DNA of 64,000 nucleotides, taken from positions 57,679,775 through 57,743,774 of the forward strand of contig OW121744.1 of assembly GCA_933228675.1 (NCBI GenBank). The letters run 5' to 3'. Under the pieces are notes generated by a model, which made no database searches, was not told the origin of the DNA, and saw only the letters and a list, made by a program, of their open reading frames with translations. Source of the DNA: Stomorhina lunata (lineage: Eukaryota > Arthropoda > Insecta > Diptera > Rhiniidae). Shown one piece after another: positions 44,985 through 56,808 of the stretch (the first letter of the stretch is position 1; every line of letters starts with the position of its first letter). The translations under genes and the position numbers were made by a program.

Positions 44985-45735
44985 CTGCGTGTCCCAAATA
45001 ATTGAAAGTAATTTTACGGAAAGACACACTATGGTATTTTTGCTGCAAAAAAACATTTTTTGAAAACCGTTTTGAAGAATCTAGTGATGCAGTTCTATAG
45101 ATAAGAGTCTAGGTATAAAGGATTAATAATTGTTTTCAAGAAAAAGTTATATTATGTAGCTCATACTTCGAAAATAGTTTTACTGCTTTAATCTTAATAT
45201 CGATTTAATTAAGATACAAAACCTTGGTTTAAGGCTGCAGAAAAAAATAACTTAATCTCATATATATAGTTAAGGAGATATCAGGAAATCAAAAAAAGTC
45301 TACAAAATTCAGTGTTTTCGTTTTTCTTTGGACAAAAACTGGGTTGGCTCTGTTTTGCTCCATGCTCCATGCTCCCAGCATAACCATTGGAAAGGTGAAA
45401 GTCTCTTCTTTAGATTGAAAAGTTTACCAAAATTTACCGATCGTAGAATAAAGTTCAAAATTTTCTAAAAAAAATCACTTAAATTGTTGCGCATAATTTA
45501 AGCAAAAAGTGTTGCAGTCGTTTAGGCGTAACTTTTTAATCAAATTGAATTTAAATGAAGTGAAAACTTTTTAATATATAAAGAAATACCACTGTTAGAC
45601 GTACCCCACAATTTTTTTTTACATTCGACTCCAAGAATTCAAATACAAAGTTTAATTCAGTTCGGATATCGCGAAAGTGGGTCGACTTGACGCCAAAGTT
45701 TGGACATGCCAGTTATATGCAAAAATTAAGGCTTT
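44985..45735 (+). repeat. Dispersed repeat family C, copy 1
   Basis: Starts CACTGCGTGTCCCAAATAAT and ends near CGACTTGACGCCAAAGTTTG. The right part (ACGTACCCC, TTCAAATACAAAGTTTAATT, GATATCGCGAAAG) matches 58680-58800 in inverse orientation. Non-coding; the class is unknown. Confidence 0.5.
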
Positions 45736-45956
45736 CTTCAAATGTTTGATAAAAATTTCCACTTATAATATATTTTAAAAAAAAGTGTTTAACAGTATGA
45801 TACTAAGAACTAAATAGGCTTTCCAATGTGATATATTACTTTAAAATCAGTTGAAAACATTCTTAATTATTCAGGGTTTTCCAAAATATTTTACATCCGT
45901 AAAGATTTATTGAGCTGTAAAAAAATTTATTATTTTTAAAAATTTTAATAAAGTAT

Positions 45957-46490
45957 GAAACACAATTGGAACGAACAACCAACTTTTTGGAACGAATATT
46001 CGTCGTTAGAAATAGAACATATGGGTTTATATGAGTGTGCTCACAATTGATGCGTACGACGAAATTCGTCGAGCGTAACGAACAGTGCGATAGGTTTATT
46101 TCTATTTCATACGCAGACGAACGACGACAAAACTGGTTAAGAGTGGCTGTATTTCTATTTCTGTTGTAAAATGTTAGAAATTATATATGTTCTTGTAAAA
46201 TATGGTCACCTTATAAAATGTAAACAAAAAAATATTTATTTCAAATAAAATTATTTAAATATAATAATCTTGTGATTATTATTTTCAAGATTAAAAAAAA
46301 AAATTGCAAATGTTGTGAGTGCGCGATATGTAAAGTGTAAGTAATTTGTGCAAATAAAAAAATCAACAAAAATGGCGTCAACAACGTTAGTTCGTCCCAA
46401 ATGTGTTCAATGGACGAATTTACAAGACGAATTTTTTAAGCCAAATTCGTCGTGCTGGACGAAATTAGTCATTCGTCCCAATTGTGTTTC
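45957..46490 (-). mobile_element. TIR element family A, copy 2 (534 bp)
   Basis: Full-length inverse copy of 5190-5724: left end GAAACACAATTGGAACGAAC, right end the reverse complement of GAAACACAATTGGGACGAAT, flanked by TA on both sides. Length agrees to one base. Shares the ATTCGTC/GACGAAT clusters. Confidence 0.8.
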
Positions 46491-47580
46491 TACCCTAAGT
46501 TTGACTTTTTTTACTTTTTTTGGGAAAAGACAATGGGATAACGCACAGTGGTTTAAAACCAATAAAAGTGATAACAAATCTGTATCTTCTTAACTGTAAG
46601 TCTGATCAAATCAGTATGTATGAGAGAATTCTTAAGGAGGACCTAAGCTTTCTAAATCATTGGTCGTCAAAGCAGACCACCTCAGAAGTAAAAAAGCTTT
46701 TGGACCGTGAAGCTCTTACAATTATTGTTCAATATGACTGATTTTCATTTCGGAATGACCTCGAAGAAACAAAGAACAGGCATGCTTACTTTATCATAAC
46801 AAATGTTATAGGTTTTAAGTTATTTCATTTTTAAAAGTAAAAAGATCATTTTTCTCTACGATTTTTTTTAGATTTTAACCCATTGTGCATTCAATAATAA
46901 ACCCATAATTAAAAAAAAAAAATACAGACAGACAGCCAACAGTTCAGAACAAAATAACGAAAACAGTTTTTTAATATTTTGAACGGTTTAATGTTGAGAA
47001 ATTTCCTAAGTCAATTATTTTCGATGATCGAAAAAAGTGCAGTTTTTTCTTAAGAAGTGGGACCATTTTTTATTCTTTTTACTAAGAAGTTTTTTTTTTT
47101 ATTGAAAGTTAATATATTATAATAAAATATTATATTCGTAAAGAATGGAGTTGATGATTTCAGGCTAAAATTCAAGTCAGTGCAACATTCTCTTTATGTA
47201 CAGCATTGAACAAAATTTGTCTAATTTTTAAGAACATTTTTGTGTTTTCGAACATATAACAAAAAATTTAAGAAGATTTTGCAATTTTATGAAATTCAGT
47301 TATATAGCCCCATTTATTCTCTTTAGATTTCATAAATAAAAAGTAGCGCGAGTTCATAAACGAATCCAGAAAATCGAATTTTATAAAAAATGGCAAATTT
47401 GTATACACAATAATTTTAATAGCAAAAAAGTTCAATTGGGTTTCCTTTTTTGAAATTTTTGAAATTGTTTTATATTAGCAAGAAAAAAAAATTTTATGAC
47501 TGTAAAATATTTTTCATGAACCTTGAAGAATTTTTCAGAAATTTAGAGTCAAATTTCAAATCAATTTTTGCAAAAAATAC
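46491..47580. other. No recognised feature
   Basis: AT-rich, with short chance frames only. Confidence 0.4.
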
Positions 47581-48440
47581 ACTTTTTTACATTACATTTT
47601 TCGGGAGTGGTTTTTATATGAAAGCTTTAGTCAAATATGGACCGATTCCTATAAAATTTGATATACTGACCAATAGTTGCATAAAACTTCTCTATTCTAA
47701 ATTTAGTCATCATAACTATTACAATTGTATTTAATATATCAGTATTAATGTGATTTCCGGGGCGGGGTTATATGGGAGCTCTAACTAAATATGTGCCGAT
47801 TTTGCAAATTTTCAATACACAACTTTCTCAAGATATGGAAAATATTTTTCTAAAATTTTGTCACCCTAGCTCTTTTCCTTAAGGCGCTGTTGCGCATTTA
47901 TCTGATGGACAGACGGACATAAACCCACTTTTTTTATATGGGAGCTATGGTCAAATGGTGGCCGATTTTAACAAACTTTGGCACATTTGCTGGTATTCAC
48001 AAAAGACTTTCTTGTGCCAAATTAAGTGGTCATAGCTAATACAGTTTATCATTTGTTAGCATTTGAATGTATTTATGGTGGAATTTAGGCTGTTCCCGTG
48101 TTTCGTAGGGGAGCCATGGTTAAATGTGAATCGAGTTAGATGATCATCATAGTTGTTATAATTTGTCATTTATTAGCAAATAGGCAATTAGTCTAGACGA
48201 GGTTATACGGGAGCTATGGTTAAATGCGAACCTATTTTACTCAATTTCAGTACCAACAACAAATTAGGAATATCTTTGCCAAGTTTCATTGACCTAGCTC
48301 TTTTTGTTTAGGCGTTATCGTGATTTCAACAGACAGACAGACGGACGTAGCTCAATCGTCTTAGAATTTCATAATGATTCAGAATATATATCCCTTTGAT
48401 TTTTGAGCGTTACTAAACATTTATTTTTAAAATTTCGATT
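47581..48440 (-). mobile_element. Helentron-like repeat, subfamily 3 interior
   Basis: Repeated GGGAGCTATGGTCAAATGG-type segments, a GACAGACAGACGGACGTAG block near 48335 and the segment TTATCGTGATTTCAACAGA. Same family as 54190-55130 (opposite strand) and 61590-62455. Terminal motifs are not preserved here. Confidence 0.5.
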
Positions 48441-49059
48441 AATAGTTGTGTTTTATTACCAAAATTGTCTTCCTTCCTAATAACTAGCAAGCAAGTGATT
48501 AAATAAATATTTAAAAATTCCGCTTAATTTTTTGGTTTCTCATTTAAATTTTACTATAGAAATTTATTATCGAAATTTGGAATTTATGTTTTATTCATAT
48601 CACAACTATAAACAAACGGATGGAGTGTCTGCCAGTCTCTTTTTCATTAAGTGTTTAGATTTAAAGTTCCTATGTATTGTTTTTCGTGCTTTCATATGTA
48701 TTGTTTGCCAATTTTTGTTTCTTTAATAAAAATTGAGGTCATAGACGCCAAAATATATACAAATTTCAATAAACATGGCAGACATAATGTCTCCAAACTA
48801 AAAGTTGTTGGTCTTAACATTAGGAATTTATGACACAAGTGTTTATTAGGATTTGTATTTACATATATTTTTACATATTTAAAACTTTTTTATGACATTC
48901 TTTGTCACAAGTTTTATGTAAACTGTTATAATCGGTTTGTGTGAAGATTTCAAAATAGTAAAATTTTTACATTAATAACACAACTATACACAAATTGAGC
49001 TTTTTGGTGCGGCACGAACTTTTGGGATAATTCTTAGATACATTTTGTCTGCTGAATCT
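48441..49059. other. No recognised feature
   Basis: AT-rich, no motif. Confidence 0.35.
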
Positions 49060-49290
49060 GAAAATGATTCCACCATAGGTGGAAAGGGACTCAGAATCAC
49101 TTCCTGTGTGGATTTAACGATGTTAGTCCGTCCGGCTGGCTAGATATCCATGTAAGATTGTTATCAAAGTACAGATCGTAACTTTAAAGATCATTAATGA
49201 AATTTAACACATATCCTTATTTTGGTCCGAGACTGATGCCTATACTTTTCGGGCAAAATCAGATTACCATTTCTGGAAACTCTTATAAGG
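49060..49290 (+). mobile_element. DINE-1-like fragment
   Basis: CCACCATAGGTGGAAAGGGA followed by AGAATCACTT, TTAGTCCGTCCGGCTGGCTA and the CATGTAAGATTG block: the 5' part of the family in plus orientation, truncated. Confidence 0.55.
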
Positions 49291-50203
49291 ATGGCTTCCC
49301 AGAATGGAGTTTTTGGCCCTTTACAGTCTCAAATCAGTGTACCTAATTTTGTACAAGACACAATCTTAAAAGTCTTTGAAATGCCCAGAAAAGCACAAAA
49401 ACGCTTATAAATTTAAAAAGATTACACTGCTCTGCAAAAATTAATTTTTGTCTTTCCTTTTAAATCCGTTTTCGGTTTTTCTCCATGAGGCAAATTTTTC
49501 CCCTTAAATTAGTCAGGTACGGAGACCTATTTCGTCCTAACTCGAGAACGATTCATCCGATTTTCAAAATTAAAACACTTGATGCATAACAAAATTGCAT
49601 TTATTTGAGTCCAATATAATTTTTCTGTATCTCTTATCGTTTTGGAGTTATTTAGAAATTAATGGAGAAAAAAATTTTTTTCGTGCGAAATTCGTAACTT
49701 TTTATTAAAACTTTGTACAGATAAGTATTTTGTAAATACAATAATCGGTCCACAATTGGAAGTAGCTCCCATATTAGATCCTCTGCCGGAAATGATATAA
49801 ATGTACTTAAATCTCGAAAATTACAAAAAATATAAGGTTCATTTGTCTCTTAGTCTTAAGACTGGGATTTTTCTGAAGAATTGAGTTCCAAAAAATATTG
49901 ACGCTGAATATTTGGCTGCAAAAAGATTTAGGTTACAATCGCATTTCTTCAAATCAAGTAGCAGGCGACGAATCTAAGAAAAACGAACAAAAGTCATTTG
50001 GATTCGAAGCATTTTGAAGAAAATTGACTACTGTGTAGACAGTATAGCGTTCTGAAATTTTAATAAACATTTTTGAATACAGAAAGTACATTTTTTGTAA
50101 TAAATTTATGTAAATTTTTAACAATACGTTGTTATTTTTTCGCAAAAATCTTTAAAACTAAACAAGGTATTATAACCAATTTTGGACACAGTATAGACCA
50201 ATG
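49291..50203. repeat. Dispersed repeat family D, left part
   Basis: The last 60 bases (GCAAAAATCTTTAAAACTAA through GTATAGACCAATG) match 51848-51912. Earlier parts share less clear similarity with 51900-52000. This is the host repeat for the nested set that follows. Confidence 0.45.
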
Positions 50204-50312
50204 TGAACCGCCGTGGCATAGCAGGTTAGTCATTTGCGCAAAATACCAGAGGTCCCAAGTTTAATGCCCGGCCAGACCCACTTGAAGAAATACATTTTCA
50301 AAAAAAAAAAAA
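50204..50312 (+). mobile_element. tRNA-derived SINE, 5' part (split copy)
   Basis: Starts TGAACCGCCG, A-box-like TGGCATAGCAGG (50214-50225), B-box-like AGTTTAATGCC region, then the A-rich tract. Same family as 13427-13744. The rest of the element is at 51434-51490, displaced by DINE insertions. Confidence 0.75.
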
Positions 50313-50452
50313 ACAAGTAAGAAAGTTCTATAGTCGGTCAAGCCCGAACATACGATACCCTTCATAATATATTTGTGTCCAATATATCAAATCCGGAAAG
50401 TAGGACCTATGGGAGGTACCGACGAATTTCAATAGCCATGTTCCCACTATCA
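50313..50452 (-). mobile_element. DINE-1-like element (outer), 3' part
   Basis: Begins ACAAGTAAGAAAGTTCTATA with the GTCGG hairpin, and has an internal deletion (jumps from CCCTTCA to the AATATATTTGTGTCCAATAT segment). It stops at TTCCCACTATCA and resumes at 51220 with AATTATCTGTGCCAAATTTT, exactly as in the intact family. Confidence 0.7.
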
Positions 50453-51219
50453 ACAAGTAAGAAAGCGCTATAGTCGGTCAAGCCCGACCATACGATACCC
50501 TTCACCACTAAGGTCAAAGGTGTTATTTTTCCTGTATAAAGACAAATAGTTGCTAAATTTTGCCATCATACAAACATTTTCTCAAAACTTATACATTTAA
50601 GCTATTTCCGTTATTTGGACTTATATGAGAGCTAGGGTCAAAAGTGGACCGATTATCTCGAAATTTGGCAAATTGATTACAGTTGTTACAAATATTATGT
50701 ATGCGAAAAATAAACTCAAAATGTTCATTATCTTTAGATTTACGAGCGTTTTAGTGATTTTTGTCTCATTTAGTGCGTTTTTAAAGAAAAGTTGGTATGA
50801 GAGCTATGGTCAAATGTGGACCGATTTCAATTTGGTACAGTGATTTTAGTTTACATAAGCAGTATTTGTTTTAAATTTCATGAAAAAATATTGATATTTG
50901 TAGCCAATATATCAATTCCGGGAAGTGGGACCTTTGGGAGGTACCATAAATAATGGACCGATTTTGATAAATTTCAATAGCCATGGTCCCATTAACAAAC
51001 AAATTATCTGTGCCAAATTTCATCAAATTATCTTTAGAATTGCGACCTGTAGTTTGATTAAAAGGTTTACATGGGGTCCAGCCAGCCAGACGGACGGACG
51101 GACGGACGGACATCGCTAAATCGACTCAGAAAGTGATTCTAAGCCTATTGGTATACTAAAAGGTGGGTCTAAGACAAATATTTTTATGCGTTACATGCAT
51201 CAGCACAAACTTATAATAA
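50453..51219 (-). mobile_element. DINE-1-like element (inner, nested)
   Basis: From the hairpin end ACAAGTAAGAAAGCGCTATA through ATACCCTTCACCACTAAGG to CAGCACAAACTTATAATA. A GACG repeat (about five units) is at 51090-51110. The terminal GGTGGTGAAGGGTAT block is missing at the right end. Inserted inside the outer DINE copy. Confidence 0.75.
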
Positions 51220-51433
51220 AAAAATTATCTGTGCCAAATTTTATCAAATTATCTTTAGAATTGCGACCTGTACTTTAATTACATGGTTTACATGGATGTC
51301 CAGCCAGCCGCCCAAAAGGACGGACTGACTGACATCGCTAAATCGACTCAGAAAGTGATTCTGGTATACTAAAAGGTGAGTCTAAGACAAAAATTTCTAT
51401 ACGTTACATACATCAGCACAAACTTATTATTAT
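51220..51433 (-). mobile_element. DINE-1-like element (outer), 5' part
   Basis: Continues the outer copy (AATTATCTGTGCCAAATTTT to CAGCACAAACTTATTATT). Also lacks the terminal subterminal motif. Confidence 0.7.
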
Positions 51434-51490
51434 TGTGTCTTAGGCTATGTAAAACTTCTCTAACTTATGCATTTTTCATTCGGAGCTTTT
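51434..51490 (+). mobile_element. tRNA-derived SINE, 3' part (split copy)
   Basis: TTAGGCTATGTAAAACTTCT and the TAACTTATGCATTT block match 13571-13615 of the intact SINE. About 60 bases of the SINE are lost at the insertion. Confidence 0.7.
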
Positions 51491-51514
51491 CGAATCTTTT
51501 TTTTTTTTTTTTTG

Positions 51515-52200
51515 TAGAACCCATATATAGCCAGCCCGCATTAGATTTTTGCACAGACCTTAAAAATGTTATACTCAATTCAATTTTATTAAAAACAAAT
51601 TTCAAATCCATAATGAATTTTTTTTTTAAAGACATAAAAATCTCAAGTTTTGTCCAAAAATGGCTGATATTCGACCTTCGCTGATTGTAGGGTTCATGTT
51701 CAAAATTTTTAAAGTATAGTTTAGACGGATTCTTTAAGCCTAATCGTTTAGAAAATGTTAAAAATTAAGTCTTTTGAAAAAAATGTTTAAAACTATAGAT
51801 AAAAGTACTTTTTTTGAAAAAAAAAAAAATAATTTTTTAGGATTTTTTCGCAAAAATCTTTATAAATAAACAAGTTGTTATGACCATTTTTGAACACGGT
51901 ATAGACCAATATGTATAAAATTCAGAAATATAAATTTCAGAAAGAGTTCAGAAATTTTAACATACATTTTTGAAGAATAAAATAGGTGTTGTGAACCCAT
52001 ATATAGCCAACCCGTGTTAGATTTTTGCACAGATTTTAAAAATGTTATACTCAATTCAATTTAGTTAAAAAAATTTTTCAAATCTCAAGTTTTGTATACA
52101 AATGGCTGATTTACAAACTTTGCTGATTGAAGGGTGCATGTCCAAAATTTTGTCCAGCCTAATCTTTAAGAAAATGTTAAAACCTACTACTTTTTTTTTG
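51515..52200. repeat. Dispersed repeat family D, tandem pair
   Basis: ACCCATATATAGCCA, TTAGATTTTTGCACAGA and AATGTTATACTCAATTCAAT occur at about 51519 and again at about 51993. Both copies continue with AAATGGCTGAT and GCTGATTG. Non-coding, class unknown. Confidence 0.65.
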
Positions 52201-53632
52201 AAAAAAAAAAAATATTTTTTTTGGATTTTTTCGATACACAAACTTTGAAGAATTTCTCCGTGTTATAGAGTTTACATAATTAAATTTTTTTTTCTTCTAG
52301 TTCATTTAGAAATTAGTCAGAAAATTTATGGAATTTTTTAAAAAAATCCACCTTATCAAAAAAGATTTATAAGCCAATAAAAGCTAGAAGTCATGCCAAA
52401 AAACACAAAAAAATGTTTTGAGTCTTATATCTCTTAAACTATAAGAGAAAATGTAGTGCAGTAATCATGTTAGTAAGTAATTTTGTTAGTTTTTTATGAA
52501 GTTTTCAAAAATGTTAAAAACTTTCGGAACAGATCAAATTGGCGAAAGTTATATGGACCCAAAGGTTTTGCATGCCCGAGGAGGGCAACTTTGGTCTACT
52601 GAAATTGCTGAGTTAATACCAAAAAAACCTCATTTACCCAAAAAATAAATCAATAATATTTTACTTGCTTCCGATTGACATATTCTAACCATATAATTTC
52701 TCAATTAAAAGTCTATCATAGATAAAATTAAGCAAAAGAAACCTCCCTAATATTCATATCTAAAAAAGTATCTTTTTTGTGTAATTGTTTACATTTTACT
52801 TTAAAAACCAAATATTAAACCTTACAATTTTGGGTTCCTTTTTGTGCAAAAATTTCTTTTGAAAACATTTATTTTATTTACATGATATTATTTTCATTTT
52901 TCATCCATATCTTTTTTTTTTCAAACGCTGCCATGTCATTCAAAGACACTGCGTGTGTAATTTTACAACCATTATCCTGTCATTTGAAATAACATCAAAA
53001 AGAGAACTTTTTGCTAAAAGACAAGGTTAAATTTTATCTTCAATAGTTAGTAGTTTTTAATGAATATTTTGTTTTAGGTTTTTTGTAAAAAATGTATGGT
53101 TATGAGGACTAAGTATTTGTTATTATCTTTTTCTATCTTTAACAGATAAAAATTGCAGTTCATTGCTGTTTATTCATTTAGTTTTATATTAATATTGTTG
53201 ATGTATGTATATATGTGAATTACAGAGGTCTGCATTTAGAGATTTCAAGTGTTTTTTTCATAGTTATGAAAAAGCTCAACAAGTTTTTTATTTTGGCACA
53301 CAATTATTACTTTTTTGTACAAATCAGTTATCTGGGCTCATATGCAGGCCATACATTCTGCAACTGTTTGTACAACTTTAATTGTAATCGAGTTGTAATC
53401 TTTTTTCGTATAGACAATGCAACTTCTGTACAATCTCAATATATAATTTTTAAAAAATCAAAAGTTTTTGATCTTTTTTTACTACCAACACAACGATTAC
53501 ACAAACGTTGCAATCAGCTTCACCAACTGTCGCAGCGTCTGTGGCTTGCACTATTGAAATCAAAAAGTGAGTAAAATCTGGAAACAGTGAGTCTAATAAG
53601 TCTTAATAAAAAGAATGAATGAATGTTTTAGT
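52201..53632. other. Non-coding stretch, one possible exon
   Basis: No firm feature. A GC-richer 50-base segment ends in a consensus donor at 53567; see findings. Confidence 0.35.
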
Positions 53633-54138
53633 CAAGGTTCGAAAAAATTCTCTAAAGTACTGTATTTTAAGGTACTGTACTTAGGCAAGTTCGGTACATA
53701 GTCACATACGTAACAAAGGTACCTTAAGGGTACAAACTTTATCAAAACGAACTTTCACGAAGTACGCAAAAAAAACGCGCTTCGTAGAGTACTATAACGT
53801 ACATTGTTGAGTACTTTAACGAAGACTCGTAAACTGACAACAATGAGAAAACAGTATTGCCAAAAGTGAAATTAAATAAAAATAATGCGGTCATACAAAA
53901 ACAATACTTCGTTAAAATATTACGTAACTAAGTACTTTATAGTACTGTAAAGTTAACTAAAAAATACTCTAAAATCCTAGAGAACGGTACGTTATTATAA
54001 GGTACCGTTCTTTTTTTATTGTACCTTTGTGTACTTAACTTTGTTTCGGACTTAGTTGGGTACGTAAAAGTAAATAACTTTTGTGTGTGTGTAAGTTCAG
54101 TACAACATAATAAGGTACTGTTATTTTTCGAACTTTGG
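53633..54138. mobile_element. Inverted-repeat element rich in GTAC
   Basis: Imperfect terminal repeats: AAGGTTCGAAAAAATTC on the left and the reverse complement of AAAGTTCGAAAAATAAC on the right. The interior contains many GTAC words (AAGTACT, GGTACC, GTACTG) spread across both halves. No coding frame and no clear target duplication. Confidence 0.55.
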
Positions 54139-54189
54139 TTTAAGTAATCAATTAATTGATCTACACATCATCAAAACAATATAAACTTT

Positions 54190-55130
54190 GTTTTTATATC
54201 CACCATCAAAATGAGATTGTCATTCCGTTTGTAATTTACTTAATATTGGCTCAAAAGCCAAAGGGGTTTCCGAATCCTTATGGAATTCTAAGACGATTGA
54301 GCGATGTCCGTCTGTCTGTCCGTCTCTTCGTCTATCTGTCTGTCTGTTGAAATTACGATAACGTCTAAACGAAAAGAGTTTCAGTGACCTAAAACTTGGC
54401 AAATATATTTTTCATTTCTGGTATCAAAATTGGGCAAAATTAGTTCACATTTGATCATAGCTCCCGTATAACCTCATCAAATTGCTTATTTTCTTAATAA
54501 ATGACAAATTATAATAGCTATGATGATAAAATTCAGTATAGAGAAGTTTTATACAAGTACTAGCTTGTATATAAAATTTCATTGAAATCAGTTCACATTT
54601 CACCATGGCTCCTATACAAAACACGGCCCAAACTCCACCTTAAATACACTTAAATGACAATAAATGATAAACTGCAGTAGCTATGACCACTAAATTTAGC
54701 ACAAGAAAGTCTTATGTGAATACCAGCCAGTGTCCCAAGTTTTGTTACAATCGGTCACCATTTGACCATATCTCCCATATAAAAAACTTACGGAAACACA
54801 AAAATACAAAAAGAAAAAGTGGTTTTTGTCCGTCTGTCCGTTAGATAAAAGCACGATAGCGCCTTAACGAAAAGTGCTAGAGGGATAAAATTGTATTGTA
54901 TATATTGAATATGAACGCAATCGGTTCACATTTAGTTAGGGCTCTCATATAACCCCGCCGGGGAATCACATTAATGCTGACAAATTGAGTACAATTGTAA
55001 TAGCTATGACAACTAAATTTAGAATACATAAAATTTGTGCAACTATTGGTCAGTATATAAAATTTTATAGGATTCTGTCCATATTTGACCATAGCTTTCA
55101 GCATTTGGCTATAGTTCTTATATATAATTC
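54190..55130 (+). mobile_element. Helentron-like repeat, subfamily 3
   Basis: Starts TTTTATATCCACCATCAAAA, then AAAGGGGTTTCCGAATCC, a GTCCGTCTGTCTGTCCGTC block (54306-54345) and repeated CATTTGACCATAGCTCCC-type segments. The right end merges with the next element. No coding capacity. Confidence 0.6.
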
Positions 55131-55135
55131 ACCTT

Positions 55136-55812
55136 TTTATACCCTTCACCACCATATTATTAAATATTTGTGCTGATGTATGTAATGCAAAGAAATATTT
55201 GTCTTAGACCTAACTTTTAGTATACCAATAGACCTAGAATCACTTTCTGAGTCGATTTAGCAATGTCAGTCCGTCCATCTGGCTGACTGGACCCCCATGT
55301 AAACCATGTAATCAAACTACAGGTAGCAATTCTAAAGATAATTTGATGAAATTTGGCCCAGATAATTTTTTTGATAGTGGGACCATGGCTATTGAAATTC
55401 GTCAAAATAGGTCCATTATTAATGGTACCTCTCATGGGTTATGTTTATGTAAATCGAAATTACTGTACCAAATTTCGTTGAAATCGGGCCATATTTGACC
55501 ATAGGTCCCATACAAACTCTTCTATAAAACGCACAAAATGAAACAAAAATCAGTAAAACGCTCGTAAATCTGAAGATAATAAAAACTTTAATCAATTTGC
55601 CAAATTTCGAGATAATCGTTCCACATTTGACCCTAGCTCTCATACAAGTCCAAATGACAGCTTAAATATATAAGTTTTGAGAAAATGTTTGTATGATGGC
55701 AAAATTTAGCAAATATTTTTGTTTATATAGGAAAAAGAAAATCCTTTGACCTCAATGGTGAAGGGTATCGTATGGTCGGGCTAGACCGACTATAGCACTT
55801 TCTTACTTGTTT
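55136..55812 (+). mobile_element. DINE-1-like non-autonomous Helentron, best copy
   Basis: The clearest copy in the family's own orientation. 5' end TTTTATACCCTTCACCACC; GTCAGTCCGTCC block; inverse subterminal motif AATGGTGAAGGGTAT near 55756-55768; 3' hairpin GTCGG (55775-55779) with CCGAC (55786-55790), 6-base loop; 22 bases more to the end TTTCTTACTTGTT. Fits the Helentron-associated layout. No coding sequence. Confidence 0.8.
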
Positions 55813-55839
55813 ATATCTACAATTAATACGACTTTGAGG

Positions 55840-56090
55840 TATATTCAGTATATTAAGATTGCACCTACTAAATAAGAGAGTTATCAATCAATGCTAAGTC
55901 TAGACTTTAAATACGGTATATGCATTAGGAACTCCTTATTACTATCAAGATGTTTATTCTAACTACATATTAGGCGCAACGAAAATTATTTAACAGCTTA
56001 TTAATGCAAAACTATACCCGGTTATAGGACAAAATTTTGTGCAAAGTAAATACTAGGGAAACCACTTGGTTACATATATATCACTCTTAT
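55840..56090 (-). repeat. Inverted pair, left copy
   Basis: Reverse complement of 59600-59870 over about 250 bases (landmark ACTATACCCGGTTATAGGAC against GTCCCATAACCGGGTATAGT). The right copy lies inside a subfamily 3 Helentron-like element. Confidence 0.65.
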
Positions 56091-56808
56091 TTGTTTTTGT
56101 TACTTTCAAGCTATAGGTACTGTGAAGTGAAAATGAAATCACTTGATGCAGATCTCTTATATGAATTGTTATACTTTTTTTGTTTTAACTATCAAAGAAA
56201 TTTATCAAATATAATAACCGTATTAGGATTATTAAGGCAAGGAACAACAGAAAGATTTTAATATAAAGATATTTCGAATTTCTTTTAATTTTATAAAGTG
56301 TATGATGTATTAAGAAAAATAGATTTATTAATGCCGATATCGTTCTTAATCATTTACTTAAATAATAATTTCACTTTAATGCAATTGCTTTTGATATTTA
56401 TATTGAAAATAATGAGGGGAAAAGATTTAAATTTAAATTTACATACTGAGTGTTTCGAGTAAAATTTGTAGCTGTTTTAAGTTAATACAAAAATTCCTAA
56501 AAACTCAGAAATTTTTTGAAATATTGTACAAATTCCTTCGACATTAAAAAGTTTTCTGGAGTCCTTTCATTAAGGACTTTATAGTTGCTTTAGTTTTTTT
56601 TTTTGGAGAAGAAGGCCTATCTACTTACTTTCTAAATTAGATATGTTGGAATTAATGGTATTCTTTCCTATGTTCTTTAATTCTTTGTTTGCAAGAGACC
56701 AATACCTTTAAAAATGTTACTTTTGACACTGGTAATAATAGGGCAAATGACATCCGATTTCCAACAAAGTTCACACATGTATTTCTACCCCAAAATAAAA
56801 ACAATTTC
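56091..56808. other. No recognised feature
   Basis: AT-rich, no supported element or gene. Confidence 0.35.

Noticed and set aside
51090..51118. GACG microsatellite as an independent feature
   Set aside because: It is an expansion of the normal GTCC-rich segment of the DINE-1-like family.
53215..53574. 119-codon frame as a gene
   Set aside because: T-rich and Phe-rich, no family motif, low-quality start; only its last 50 bases look even possibly exonic.
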